Source: Polyodon spathula (Eukaryota; Chordata; Actinopteri; Acipenseriformes; Polyodontidae). Taken from it: a DNA stretch of 64,000 bases. Both the position numbers and the translations under genes were made by a program. Position 1 is the first letter of the stretch; the number at the start of each line of letters is the position of its first letter. The DNA lies in the NCBI RefSeq assembly GCF_017654505.1, contig NC_054540.1:44438054-44502053 (forward strand), written 5' to 3'. Positions 44,702-62,387 of the stretch are shown here, piece by piece. Below the pieces are notes generated by a model. It was not told where the DNA came from, ran no database searches, and worked only from the letters and a program-made list of their open reading frames with translations.

Positions 44702-44837
44702 TGCACTTAAGCATTTGTATGTCAGCTGACAACAGCTGATATCCCATCACGTCTTTCTTCTTAACGGCATACAGCCTCTATACATGAACCCCCAATATCT
44801 CTCACAAGCACCAGGGTACATATTGTTACGATATCAT
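44702..44837 (+). repeat. Duplicated 136-base repeat, copy 1
   Basis: TGCACTTAAGCATTTGTATGTCAGCTGACA through TACGATATCAT matches 56601-56741 closely along its whole length. No coding potential is evident. Confidence 0.8.
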
Positions 44838-46674
44838 AATAAAATGAATATGCTTTTTTTTGGTGCATATGTACAGCTATTATGTACAATATAGCACCTT
44901 ACAGTACAGTAATACGACAAAAAATTGATTGAATGATAAGACCCGAAAATAAATCGTAGTTTTTTTTAGCTGGTGCAAATATAGTATTAGGTGGTGGATT
45001 GCGACGATCATGGCTTATTTTGACCACCAGCATTCATAGTCACTATTTTTGCTTTGAAAAAATTGGTTCTTTTTTTAGCAGTCATTTTAACCTTTTAGCC
45101 TCTCGAAGTGCTTAACACAGGAAAACCTGTCACTCTCCGATTGGTTAAATGTTGTGTCAAGACATAACTATTCTGTCATGTCGTTTTTCACCCAGCAACG
45201 CACAGCTGATCTAGAAGCGTAATCAATTCTTATTGTTAAAGGCACAGTAGCATCTGCAAGACAGCGGATCGGGTTTATTCAGCGGGGCTGAAAAGGCCTG
45301 GGGAGAAAACCCTGGGGGACTCAAAGATTCTTATGTTAATGTTTTGCAAGAATGCTCTCAAAATTATGTTAGCCTTGATTTGAGTCTCGATTGAGGTTGA
45401 TATTATGATAACTTGTGAAAGTTAATAAACTGCGTGAGAAGTCTGTTGCCAGTTATTGTGAAATGTAACCTTAGCGGGAACGCTGATTTCGAGAGGGTTT
45501 TGGCACAGCAGCCCTTAAACAGAAAACGTTCAGCATATTTACTTTAAAAAGGGAAACTGACCACTTCTGTAATTCCATTTACCCCACAATAATATGACTA
45601 CACTGGGGTGTTCTAAACTCCAGTCGAGTCGCCATCAATCAGTGGAAGATGACATGATGTATTCATTACCAATAGGAACAGTAACCACCTGCTTCCATTT
45701 TCAATTACAATGTCGTACTGAACAAGATAGACACCTTTGTTAGTTTTTAGAGCGTGACACGCAAGTGATATGCACTTCCTGGGTGGTTGAAGGACTCTCA
45801 GCTCAACCAGGGCGTGACTTTTTTTTTTTTTTAGTAAAATGAACACACTAGATTTTAAACTTCACATTTATTTTTACTGAATGTATCCTTCCATCAGTAC
45901 AAAATAATCCCTATACTTTGTCTACAGTGTCTACAAATGTTAATTACGTTAGTTTAATGGCTGGTTTTGTACAGGTTTACAATCAAAGAAAAAAAAAAAA
46001 AAAAAAAACTATCCTGCCTGTCAAACAGGAGGGGTCATTTAATGGCTTTGCACAGCTGTATACAATTCACTAAATTAATGCACCCTGAAAACCTGATTTA
46101 CGAGGCCACTGCAAAAGGATCACCCTCTCTCCAAAGACTAATTAAAAAAAGAATACACTTCAACTGACTGACCTCCTTAGTAATGCATTCCAAATGGCAT
46201 TCCAAATGTTACGTTATTTCCACCAATTCCACCAACATGAACTACATTCATCAAGCAATACTAATGACATTTAGGTAGAGATATTCAACAAAACGTACAT
46301 CTTTGCAGGGCTGAGGTAGTCAATTACTCATGTAAACTTCAAGTTATTTAATCTGTACAGCAATGAGCTATATGCCCAGTATATAGTTCAATAGTGAACA
46401 TATGCAACATTCAAGACAGTAATGAATGCACTCAGTTAGCAGATTCAGGCAACTAACAAACCTCTTTGTAAAATATAAAAGGCTATACCTAATGAATATA
46501 TAGGTTAAGGAATATTTCATTTCACCCTGAATTTGCAGAACTGTGGTTATATATTACAGTTTCAGCACTCATGATCATTTGGCATGTTTAATAAAGTCAC
46601 CAGCACATTATACCAGTCACTGAGTAACCCATTATAGTCTATAAATGTCATCACAGGATGTTAGCCTTACAATA
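44838..46674. other. Large AMMECR1 intron, no gene seen
   Basis: AT-rich intron with homopolymers, including a T run at about 45820 and an A run at about 45990. Nothing else is supported. Confidence 0.5.
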
Positions 46675-47368
46675 CACCACCCACTCAATATATCGCGGGT
46701 GTCGGAGTCCAATATAAATCCCCTATATATCGTGGACCGCGATATAGCGAGAGACCCATAGAAAAACAAATAGGCTAACAAATACTGTACAACCACTACC
46801 TTGTTCTAACTGGGGCATCAGGGTCCAATATAAATCCTCTACGCAACCCGCCTTTTCTCATTTTTCTTATAAAAAAGCAGCACGCCGTTTTAATTCGTAC
46901 TGCAAAGGGTAATTGCTTCTCATCAACTTAAGTCTCCAATTAATTTCTCAAATTTCTCAAATGCACAAACCCACTGCATTGAAAGGATCTCATTCCAAAC
47001 ATAGGAGGCTTGTTGCTAGGGAGCTGACGTCACTGCCCTGTGACTTTTGCTAGTGCATTGCTGCAACAAGTGAACATCTAGTTGCCTAAAATAAAAAACA
47101 CTTTTGCAAGTAGATATTTAATATGCTTTGTGTTACTGTGCAATGCGTGCGTATATGGTAACAGTATATTAATGCTTGGTTTTATATTTTTTGTATATTT
47201 TTGTTTGTGATGTGCAGTACCAAATAAAATGAAAAGTGAAAAATGAAAAGTAATTCTAAGTGAAACTGTCTATGTATATGCAAACTGTAAAAACGTGGAG
47301 CCAACTCCAGGACCGTGATATATCCGAATCCGCAGCATAGCGAGGGCCAATATAACGAGGGGTGGGTG
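46675..47368. mobile_element. Pogo/Tigger-type MITE, about 0.7 kb
   Basis: The left end CACCACCCACTCAATATATC pairs as an inverted repeat with the right end, whose reverse strand reads CACCCACCCCTCGTTATATT. A TA flanks each side (46673-46674 and 47369-47370). Subterminal TATATCGCGGG, CCGCGATATAGCGAG and CATAGCGAGGGCCAATATAA motifs resemble Tigger-like ends. No transposase is present. Confidence 0.65.
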
Positions 47369-47370
47369 TA

Positions 47371-50300
47371 TCTGAAATGCAAATAATTTTAATGAATTTA
47401 AAAATCAGTGAACAATGTCAAAATGTACAGATCAGAGATGACATCATCTAGAGAGAATGTGTTTATATGTGCTGGTTCGACTTATTGAACAAGACAATAA
47501 TTAGCTATGGCAGTAAAGAGGACTTCAGCTTTCTGGGGCTGTTGATGATATTACATTTGAAGATGAAACAGGCCTGTTTACAAATACTATGAATCTGGAG
47601 GGCACTGCTGCACATCAACAAATATCAGTTGCTATGGAAGAAAATTAATTAAACTTACATAAAATACTTGTTTATACACCTTTACTTCACATACAGAACC
47701 AAAACCACCAATGCAATCAGTTGATGGACGCTCACATTTACTTTTCATTTTTATGTTAAGCACTTGGGTGTGGGGGAACAAGAGTAATACCAAACACTTT
47801 TTTTGGGAGAACAAAGGTTGCAGAAAACATCCACTGTGCAGATGTTTAGAATATATGACAGTTACGATGAACAGAAAACAGTTAAATGTTTGTGATCAAG
47901 AAATTCACTAGACTTCTCATTTATAAAAATCTGCAAAATTAACAAGACACAGACTTTGTCAATTACTAGAGTGCATGATGTATGCAGTATATGTGCAAAC
48001 ATTCAATGCCATTAATATGTCCGCAAAACTGAGTTGCTGCCGTTGCAGCATTTCCCGACCACTAATTCATTTTCCCATTTTAGTAAATGCTACTGCTGGT
48101 ATTTGTTCAATAAATCTCAGGTCCGGCAACAGCTCTGTTAATTTATGGTGAGTGCTAAATGGGTCTGGAGTTAATTTAACAGGGACGTCACTGCAGTCTG
48201 GTAAATTGGGCAGTATATTAATAGCTTGGGGATATGATGGTTACAGCAATTCGGTATGCAATTATCCATATCGCAAACTTACATCCATGGTAGCGTGGTT
48301 TCAGTTTATTCATACCACACATTGATTATTTATCATTTGGAGCAATGGTGCTCATTTTATTCTTTCCTGTTAAACTAAATCCAGTACTTGCTCTCGCTAT
48401 TTGTTTTTTCAGGGGACGCAGAACTTTGTATCTTTTCTTCTGTGTGTTTTCTTTAAGATGTTGGAAAAGCGGTTGATTGGATCAGCAGGATAACCAAAAC
48501 TCGACTGTTTTTGTATTGCTATTATTCCAGCACTGTAGTCTCACCCTGGATTACAGCTACCGATAGGAGACTAATGCAATCCAAAGGCTTGTGTTATCAC
48601 GGAATCGGCACCGAAGAGCTAGAAAATGTTTCCATGCATCTTACAAAAAACATTCTTTAGAATCCTCAATTCCATCCCATTTTGACAATAAAAAGAATAA
48701 ATTGCACCTTTAAGAAACAAGTCATTACAATTTAGCCGGTCGTATTCAGCTCATTTGTTTTCAGCCACAAAAATACGCTGAGGAACGGAAAACAGTAAGT
48801 GAAACTTACCACTGGGACCATTAAAAAAAAGACCTCAAAACTGCTTATTACAAATAAAATGTAGATTAACAGATGCAGCCTAGTGACAGCATTATGTTCT
48901 GGCTGGAATATATTTGGCAGTCAAACTTGCCAAAAGTAAAAGTGGAGAAATAAGTTTCAAGTTAGAGGAAATACAGAGCATTGTAGCATAAGAACTGTGT
49001 TCATTTAAAAATAAATAAAAATAAATAGTCAGACTGGCTGTTCCCAATATATGCTCTTGGTACTGTGGTGAAGACACTGCCAAAAGAAAGCCAGCCTGTG
49101 TATATAGCAATGGTAAAACCAAAATTAGCCTTTTGGTGTACAAAAGGAGCAGAAATTAGCCCTCTCCTTTTATAGTGTTTTGCTTGCATTGAAAAAAGGG
49201 CCAGTCGCCCTATGTCAATGTTTTGGACTTGAAAATAAAAGAACATTATTGACTGCACATTACGTGTCAGAAATCTGCCCACAATCTGGAAACCGCAGCA
49301 ATGACGTGACAATGAGTGAGGATAGCAGCCTAGCCACACTACCAAAAGAAGCCGCTATCTCACCAGTACCAAAACACACAATATCATTGTGACAAATTTG
49401 CATGGAATACTGTAAACCTAAACTTGTTCCTTTAGACTTAGCTAACAAACACCCATTAAATAAACACAAAAGACTTTTAATATTTACAAAAATGACTCCT
49501 GAACAGAAAGGTCAGCTGGATACTGAACCTGCTGCCTCCCAGTCCACCAAACCCAGAATTCGAAAAAGTGCAACGACATCCCAGGTAAACAACATTCATT
49601 ACCTTGGTTAATGAGCCAGCTTTCTGTGGATGCAAACACTGCAGATTTTACTGAGTGAGCTCAAATGCGAAGGAAGGTGCTTAAACAGTGTCAACCAGGG
49701 TAAAGCATTTTCCATTAGAAACAAAAGCCTATAGACTTTTCATTGTGTATGTACAAGATATCAATATCTGTTTAAATAATTCTTCCAGAAGAGCACCAAC
49801 ATTTTCCAAGTTGCTCCCCTATATCTGCAACTTTCAGTGCAGGAAAATCCTGCAGAGATATTTTAAGCCACCAAGCTACTGTATTTTTCACCCAATTTAG
49901 AATGCCTAAAATGCTACAACAATCTATAAGGAAGTGGATGTTGGTGACGAAAGCACTATGTCATTTACCGATAAATCTCAAGAACCACCAAGTAGCGTTG
50001 GGTAATGACAAATGTCTCGCTTTCACGCATTGTAAGGATTCAGGAGTCCTGTGTAACTCCAAATACCAAAAGAGTCTACCATGCTGCAATAAGTAAGTAC
50101 ATATATCTACTCACTGCTTGTATTTGTGGCATTGTGCCATATTCAAAGAGCAATTTTTTGGTGGCTGGGAGTCCTAAATGGCTTATTTTAAATTTCAAAC
50201 AGAAAGCAAATAAACACTTTTTTTTAGAAAATTAGCAATTTTTTCCACAAAAGCTTTGCTGATGCCCCTTGTACAGAGAGGATGTGCTGCACAATGCACT

Positions 50301-50479
50301 GATCTCTCTCGCTACTGTTTTACAGCTGGACGTGACACTGTCTACAGACATGTGGTGTTTAAACCAAGCCAAAGGTCATTCAGACTAACCCACTGGGTTT
50401 GAGTGGTGTTGCTGGAAACACAAAGGAATGAACTCCCTCTAGTGAAAAGTCGGAATCCTTTTTTCGGGGAGCATACTTA
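47371..50479. other. Large AMMECR1 intron, no gene seen
   Basis: Several open frames of 60-114 codons on both strands show no recognised domain, biased composition or splice context. I read this as intron. Confidence 0.5.
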
Positions 50480-52064
50480 CAGTGAAGTCAAAATTGCTAT
50501 TTTTGCTGTACACTCAAGCAATATGAAAATACGAGTAAAAATGAATGAGGCAAAAGAACAGAATGTCACCTTTCATTTCTGGCATTTTCAATGCATACAT
50601 GTTTTACCAACTAAGAATAACAGCACGTTTAGAGTTCCATCCCCCCCTTTTATGTGAGTAGAAGTATTGTGACAATTCAACTTAAAGCAAATATAAGAAG
50701 TATAAAAGTTAGTATTTAGTTGCAAATCGCTTGCATGCAATAACAGCAGCGAGTCTGCGACCCACTGACATCACCAAACTCTTGGTATTGTCCTTTGCGA
50801 TGCTTTGCCAAGCCTTTTTCAGCTGTTGCTTGCTTTGGGGAGTTTCTGACTTCAGTCTCCTCTTCAGCAAGTGAAATGCATGTTCAATCAGATTTAAATC
50901 AGGAGACTGACTTGGCCAGTTTAAAACTTTCCACTTTTTTCCCCTGATGAACTCCTTGGTTGCGTTGGCATTGTGTTTTGGGTCACTGTCCTTTTTCATT
51001 GTGAAGAGCCGCCCAATGAGTCTGGTGGCATTTCCTTGTACATTGGTAGCCAAGATGCTTCTGTACACGTCTGAAGTCATTCTGCTGCTTCTGCCATCAC
51101 TCGTTACATCATCAATAAAGATGAGTGAGACCGTTCCAGAGGCAGCCATGCATGCCCATGCCATGACACTACCTCCACAATGCTTCACAGATGAGGTGGT
51201 ATTCTTTTGGATCATCTGCAGTTCCTTTTTTTCTCCATACTTGCCTTCCTATCATGATGATTAAGGTTAATCTTCATCTCACCCGTCTATAAAACTCTGT
51301 TCCAGAACAGTACTGCCTCACCTCCGTACTTGTTAGCAAATTCTAATCTGGCCTTTCTGTTTTTGGTGCTGATCAGAGGTTTGCAGTGTAGCCTTTGTAA
51401 TGTTGCTGCCGAAGTCTTCTGCGAATAGTAGATTGTGACACTTTCACCCCAGCATTCTGGAGGTTGTTGGTGATTTCATTGACACTTGTTTGAGGGTTTT
51501 CTTTCACAGCTCTGGTCATTGTTCTGTTATCAACTGCTTTTGTTTTCCTTGGCCGACCTGGTCCTTGCCGATTGCTGAAGGCACCAGTGGTTTCTTTCTT
51601 TTTCAGGACAATCCAAACTGTTGATTTGGCTATGCCCAACTTTTGTGCTATGGTTCTAATTGAGTTCCTCTTTTCTTTTAGCATCCAAATCGCTTGCTTT
51701 TCTATCATAGACAGCTCCCTAGCCTTCATGTTGGATTATGCCTACTGACACCAAATGCAGACTCCAAAGGCAAATGCAAAGGATAGAACTGAGACTACAC
51801 ATTCACAACTTTTATGTGCGAACAATCAATGCAACAGAAAACACCTGAGAGCCAAATGTCCCAATACTTATGCTCACATAAAATGGGGGAATGGAACTCT
51901 GAAAGTGTTATTCTTAGTTGCTAAAACATATGTGCTGAAACAGCCAGAAATGAAAGATGACATACTGTACTTTTGCCTCATATTCATCTTTTAATCATAT
52001 TTTCATATTGCTTGAGTGTACAGCAATTTTGACTTCACTGTCCCAACACGTATGGAGAGCACTG
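50480..52064 (-). mobile_element. Tc1-type DNA transposon, copy 5 with long terminal repeats
   Basis: Inverted ends of about 200 bases (about 50480-50675 and 51860-52064) share CAGTGAAGTCAAAATTGCT, GCTGTACACTCAAGCAATAT, CTTTCATTTCTGGC and CAACTAAGAATAACA. The right edge reads CACTG-TA. The left outer end is lost. The long ends with an inner GTATTGGGACA-type motif fit the IR/DR design of some Tc1 elements. A minus-strand transposase pseudogene lies inside. Confidence 0.82.
50709..51729 (-). pseudogene. Tc1 transposase, multiply damaged (copy 5)
   Basis: It starts MKARELSMIEKQAIWMLKEK. A helix-turn-helix follows (SIRTIAQKLGIAKSTVWIVL), then GPGRPRKT. A frame change near 51373 leads to ARLEFANKYGGEAVLFWNRV, an in-frame TAG, and TGEMKINL where the family has a DET-type block, so the first catalytic Asp is lost. 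Further on are KHCGGSVMAWACMAASG, MKKDSDPKHNANAT and [15 protein letters not shown], ending RFATKY. It represents a Tc1 lineage separate from the other four copies. Confidence 0.87.
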
Positions 52065-52066
52065 TA

Positions 52067-53600
<1,534 letters not shown>

Positions 53601-56600
53601 GAAAGTCTGTTTGGACTTGCACTGACTTCTCAAATCAATCCACCAAACCTGATTTACAAATTGAACTCCAAAAGAATCAAAAACAGGACAAGATTTACTG
53701 TAGTCTTTTTTTCACACTACAAATATTACAAAAAGTAGTATATTACCAAAGCCTGTTTAATATCTAAAAGGAATACATTAAGATAAGAGGGACAAGCTTT
53801 GAGGGATTAAATAACAATAAATCTATTTAAAACCTGACAGCATACTGCAATACCCACATAGTTTCTATTGAAAATGCAAAAATACTGTCCTATCTTCTTG
53901 AACACTTTCACAAATTGGAATTGTGCGCTTTAATACCAGAGCAGAAAGTTAATGTCCAGTTTGTATAATACCCAAAGGTACAGTAGTTTAGTAATAAAGG
54001 CAAGCTTTCTCCCACCTTGAAACCTAGTACTGTATGTCACCCTGTAGTGAGCAAATAAGCACCTGCTAACGTTGCCTGGTAAATACAGTAAATGCCATCC
54101 TCAAGCTTCCTTACAGACTAGAAACTAAAGTAATAGGTTTTAACAAATGGTGTTATATTGCCAATAATATTGTATAGGAAACACCCAGTGAAGGCATCAG
54201 ATCATATTGGGGGTTGTTAAAAAAACAAAATATAATTTAAAACATATTTTTTTTTAACATTAAATTTGAATGGTTTCCCTGCTTTCTGTGTTGTGCTTAT
54301 TAACCAAAGGGTCACAGCACAGGCATCTTTGATCTGAACATTCATGACGTTTTGTAATCAGCTTGTCAAGTTTTGTGTTTGCGGAATGACTAAATTACAA
54401 TGAGAAAGCATGACCGTTTTTTTTAAATATCTTCATGTACGACCTACCCCCGAGCCTAGGTGTTAAATTACCCTGGCAACAGTGGCAGCCAATGAGAGAT
54501 AACAGAAAGCCTGTATCTTCAGCCAATAAAAACACTCCCAGATGATTCTCTTGAGAAGCTCTCATCCTGCTGAGCAGGCACACACTGTGCATCCCAGCCA
54601 CCTGGCCTCATGCATACCTCCCTCATTACACTGTAGACTCGGATGAAACAGTTTTTCTAATTTGAGGATTAACAGTATCAGGTACCACACCCCAGACTAA
54701 GACTGAATCTAATGTACTGCCAGACAAAGGCTACACATTATACATAGAACATCAAAAGAGCTGACATCACTGGCTCTACTCCTCCTCCTCCCTCTCATTA
54801 CCATCAGACCCTATTCTTTCACTTCTCACTATCTATTCTTAGTACAAGCATCTCCACATGTTCCCCATGTTTAGTAAACACCTATTTCCTTTTTTTTTTA
54901 ATTTTTTTAAATTAGCTGTGTCCTTGTTGTGTCCCTGTCCCCCCCCCCCCCCCCCCCGGATTTGGATCCAATCAATTTTTTTTACAAGACTGTGCTGCAA
55001 ATGGATTTCTTTGTCAATAGCCCCAAAACAAGGCACAAGGTTGGAAATATGTAATCCTGTTAACTGCTTCATTTGAAATGTTTGTGCTAACCCAGCTCCA
55101 ACTGACCCTCAGTGCATGTAAGCTTTTGCTGGCTGATCCGTCTGCAGCTAGAATTTTATTATACAGGGTTGTTTCATACGGAGCTACCTAAGGGCTGCAT
55201 CTGATTACAAGGCATACTCAAATGACAAAATGTTTTGACCAGTAGTTTTGTTAAACCTGTTTAATATCCACTGGTGAACAACCAAAATTACATGTTAGGC
55301 ATGAGAATTCTGCACAAGAATTCACCTAAATTACTACACTGGTGGGATCAATAAAGATTGCAGGTAATTTGGCAGAACCACACAGACTGTTTACTGGTAC
55401 AGGAGCAGCCCCCTCCACAACACACACAGAACTATCTAAAACATGCAATACAAGATCTACCAATCCTGCTGTCCACACAACCGAACAATGCCTACTCCCT
55501 ATTCGAGTAATACATTCCTGCTGAAATGTGATGGGGTCCTAATGGGTGAAGAGTAAGAATAAGGTGGTGTATTTCCTCATGTTTACTCAAAGTATGGAAA
55601 TGACAAACAATCAAAGTAAATGTTACATGTTATTTACGGGGTGGGGGTGACTGTCCCCTTTGCACCACTACAGAGGTATTTATTTAAAATTTCCAGCAGC
55701 GCAGCAGAAATGTAAATTTCAGGAGATTGCAGCAAAACATACAGACACTTAGATTTTCAACAAGGTCAAAGAAAATGGAACCATGTACTGCACCGAAATT
55801 AACCAGTCACCAAACGCACATTAAACCCAGATCTCTACCATTCAGACAGGCGAGTTGGTCTCCCATTTCAGGTTTACTATGGATTAGGTACATACATACT
55901 CAAGTACTAATCAGCTTTCTCACCTAATTTCACTGGTAAAAGTGAAGGTTTAGTAGCACAACTTGTAGGATGTGCCGATGCTCATATTTTCTGAGTAACT
56001 GCATTTAAGAAACTTGAAGTTGTTAGGTATTAATGAAATGGAATAAAACATAAAAACAACACAGTCCCTTGGTTTCTCTTGTTTACACAATAACAATATC
56101 AGGGTTCTCATCAGGAATTCTGTACAGCCGGGCGGCAGAACATTACAGTCTGAAGTACTTTTAATGGAAAAATAAACTTGCCTTACCTTAAATATACAAT
56201 ACGACAAAGAATTTGAATAACGTGCTGTCTTTCGTTGACAAGATCTGGTTGCTCTTTTTTATGTTTTACATATTCTTTTCATTACTGTTTATTAAATTAT
56301 CGTGCTTATTTAAGCACTGTACGATTGGACAGGGGAAAGATAACGTAGGTTTACTGGAGTTTACAAAAAAAAACATCTTTCTTAACTTAATTATTGAGCT
56401 TATTGCTTCATTTAAACGGTTTTCTGTGTGTTAAGTTTTCAGGGCATTTTGTTAATGCACATCTATTTGTGTTTTTCGCTGCTCGACATTTTCTGAATGC
56501 AACTGTTCATTTAAATTCTTTTTTTACTCAACAGTACTCACACACATTTGGTCACCATCATAACTGTTGCATGAACTGGAGTGTAATAATCCAGCACCTC
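53601..56600. other. Large AMMECR1 intron, no gene seen
   Basis: Includes a run of C at 54939-54957. No exon or recognisable transposon was seen. Confidence 0.5.
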
Positions 56601-56741
56601 TGCACTTAAGCATTTGTATATCAGCTAACAAGTGTTCAGTTGATACCCCATCATACCCTTCTTCTTAAAGGCATACAGCCTCTAAACATTAACGCCCAAT
56701 CTCTCTCACGAACACATGGGTACATATTTTTACGATATCAT
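56601..56741 (+). repeat. Duplicated 136-base repeat, copy 2
   Basis: Matches 44702-44837 (TGCACTTAAGCATTTGTAT, CTTCTTAAAGGCATACAGCC, TACGATATCAT). The SINE begins exactly where the match ends. Confidence 0.8.
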
Positions 56742-57090
56742 CTCGGGAGTGCAGGATGTGCCCTACAGCTTGGTGATCGCCGGTTCGAATCCAAGCTATG
56801 CCATTGCCAACTGTGAACGGGAGTTACCAGGGGGCGGTGCACAATTGGCCAAGCGCTGCCCATGCAGGGTAGGGATTAGGTCAGCTGGGAAGTCCTTGGC
56901 TCACTACACATCGGCGACCTCTGTGGCTGGCCGGGAGCCTGCAGACTGGCTTGTACACAACTCAGAACTGCGTGGTCTTCCGACCCTAAGTTCTGAACAC
57001 GGTTTGAGGACGAGAGTGCTCGTCTTCATCTCTCCCAAGTTAGTTTGGGGGTTGCAGTGGTGAGTCAGGTTGAATAATAATAATAATAAT
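56742..57090 (+). mobile_element. tRNA-derived SINE
   Basis: The head (CTCGGGAGTGCAGGATGTGC) is tRNA-like and contains a perfect RNA polymerase III B box, GGTTCGAATCC, at 56782-56792. An unrelated body follows (GGCGGTGCACAATTGGCCAA, CCGGGAGCCTGCAGACTGG). The 3' end is an (AAT)n tail at 57074-57090. The open frame across it has no coding meaning. The length of about 350 bases is normal for a fish SINE. Confidence 0.75.
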
Positions 57091-58460
57091 TGGAAAATTA
57101 ATAAAAACAACTTGTTCCAAAAAAATAAATAAATAAAAATAAAATAAAATGTAAAAAGCATCATCATCTGTCCAGTGAATTGTAGGATTGTAGTCCTGAG
57201 CCAGATAAACACATATCCCAGTTTTCACAGTCCTAGTTAGTGTTAGGTTTAAGGAAAGGGCACATTTATGTGACAAATCAGTTGCATCTGCTAGTTTTGT
57301 ATAATAAAATTTCATTGTCAGTTTGTCTCGGTGTGGCAGTAAAAAAGTCAGTGCCCCGTACGAGAGGAAAATTCACCACCAAATGGCTTCTAAAACACTG
57401 AATGTGAAAGTTAGTTGATATTGATTAGTACTTAATTGTAAAGGCGAGGGAAGGGCAGCTTTTGTAGTTTTGAAATTAACACATTAATAAACAAGTGTGT
57501 TTTGATTTAATACCTGCTGACCAAATTACTCAGAAAATACAAGTATCCGGAAACACCTAATAGCTTGTATGGAGGCAATCTTCACTGTCTGACACATCAT
57601 TACGATTTTATTATAATGCAGCCTTATAAAAGCTACACGTTTATCAACTTACAGACAGCTCTACTAAATGTAATAGTCAATGTATTCTAATTCAGTGTGA
57701 ACTGATTATTGTAATGGCTTGCGGAAACTGTCAGCAACACACATTTCAACATCTACATTTATTAGCAAAGACAGGCGTCTGCAGCTGGAAAGCCTATTTA
57801 TTCTCAAAGCAGTTTTGTTTAAACAAGTTATTTACAGTTTTCACAAAGTTTTAAGTGATGAAATATTTTTGTACAAAATCCAGATCATTTGTTAACATTA
57901 GAAGCTTACTTGTGCAATGTTATGTGAACTGTAGACAAATCCAACATCGTACATCTGTGTTAAAATAGAACTAAATGATGCGTTGCAAAAATCAAATCAC
58001 TCTCTTCTGCTCGTAAAGAACCTGTGCTAGTATTGTTTGTGTTTTAAGCAATATGACCGATCATTTCCTAATTCTGTTCAAAATCAACAAAACAAAGCAC
58101 TTTTTTTTTTTTTTTTTTTTTTAGTATGTTGCAGCACCACACTGTTTTGAGCAAAGGATAGATATTAATAGTTCAAATAATACACACTGTGGCAGTATAA
58201 CATATTGTACAACTCTAGGGTGTTCTTTTAAAGTTAAAATTCTGATTGTCTATCAAAAATAAAGTTACATTTACTTAGCCTTTTTCAGCTTTTGGTCTTT
58301 GTGAAATATAAAATAGCCAAAGTTTAAGGCATTCTGTGAAAGAAAGTGTGATTCTTAAATTACATTTTTTGCACTACATTTGAGAATGAATCCCATTTTC
58401 AAAGTCAATTACATTATTTCTCCATTTTAATAAGCCTTAATTTTATAACTTGCATGATTT
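57091..58460. other. Large AMMECR1 intron, no gene seen
   Basis: AT-rich intron with a 22-base T run at 58101-58122. Confidence 0.5.
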
Positions 58461-58511
58461 ATACTTTTGAGGCATAAGCAATTAGGAAATAATACTTACT
58501 ACCCAGGAACA
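58461..58511 (+). repeat. Short dispersed repeat, copy 1
   Basis: ACTTTTGAGGCATAAGCAAT followed by TAGGAAATAATACTTACTAC and CCAGGAACAA is nearly identical to 61727-61779. Confidence 0.75.
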
Positions 58512-61726
<3,215 letters not shown>

Positions 61727-61779
61727 CACTTTTGAGGCATAAGCAATTAGGAAATAACACTTACTACCCAGGAACAAAA
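61727..61779 (+). repeat. Short dispersed repeat, copy 2
   Basis: Nearly identical to 58461-58511 (CTTTTGAGGCATAAGCAATT, TTACTACCCAGGAACAA). Confidence 0.75.
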
Positions 61780-61971
61780 ATTGTGTTATAGTGTTATTTA
61801 CTTAAATTAGGGGTTCTTTCCGTGGAAAATACTAACCAGGGCTATAATGTACTATAGCGAGTGTGTGTGTGTGCAAGGTTTAAACGCTGACACCGGCATA
61901 GCATTTAAACATTCATAAAAAATGTACCACAAGCTCATTCCTTACTTAAATACAATGGTGTTTTGTTATTG

Positions 61972-62387
61972 TGTGGCAGCGTGGATGGGGTTAGAAGCCC
62001 ATCAACAAAACTTGTGCAAAAGGTGACCATCTCCACATTATTAAATTGATTAATTTGTTGCTAATCTGGAGATGGTCACCGGTACATAAACCGGCAGCTT
62101 TCCATGCTCAGTTGGGTGTTCAAGAGGAGGAACATGCGATTGAGACGGGAGAAAAAGCAAAAGAAAGAAAGCATGCACGCACGCACGCACGCAAGCGATT
62201 GCTACTAGTGCTGGGCAGACCAGCACGGTATTTGTTTGAACTTTGTGTTTGGGACTTGTTTTGTTTAAACCTTTTATTTTTCCTTTGTGAGCAGTGTTTT
62301 TGTTAAAATTGTATTTATTTTTGTGTTTATAAAAATGGCGCCTTGAGCACCCGAGTAACGTCGTCAACCCTTGGCTACCCTGTCACA
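61972..62387 (+). repeat. Solo LTR-like repeat with two hairpins (copy C)
   Basis: It begins TGTGGCAG and ends CTGTCACA, near-inverse ends of the TG...CA type, 416 bases apart. Inside are a short hairpin (GATGGGGTTAGAAGCCCATC) and a strong one (GGTGACCATCTCCA paired with TGGAGATGGTCACC, 62021-62080). A TATA-like GTACATAAACC follows. An (ACGC)n tract lies at 62171-62193. No clear target duplication was seen, and no internal coding region adjoins it. Confidence 0.5.

Noticed and set aside
49001..49611. Cluster of 69-114 codon open frames on both strands
   Set aside because: No recognisable motif, overlapping in several frames, no consistent splice borders; treated as intron.
56782..56792. Possible functional tRNA gene
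   Set aside because: Only the B box is clear; no acceptor stem pairing or anticodon loop was seen, and a SINE body follows.
56716..57063. 115-codon open frame
   Set aside because: It coincides with a tRNA-derived SINE with a B box and AAT tail, so it is non-coding.
62021..62080. Strong hairpin considered as a microRNA precursor
   Set aside because: The stem is short (about 14 pairs), with a long AT-rich loop, and it lies inside an LTR-like repeat that has equivalent hairpins at other loci.
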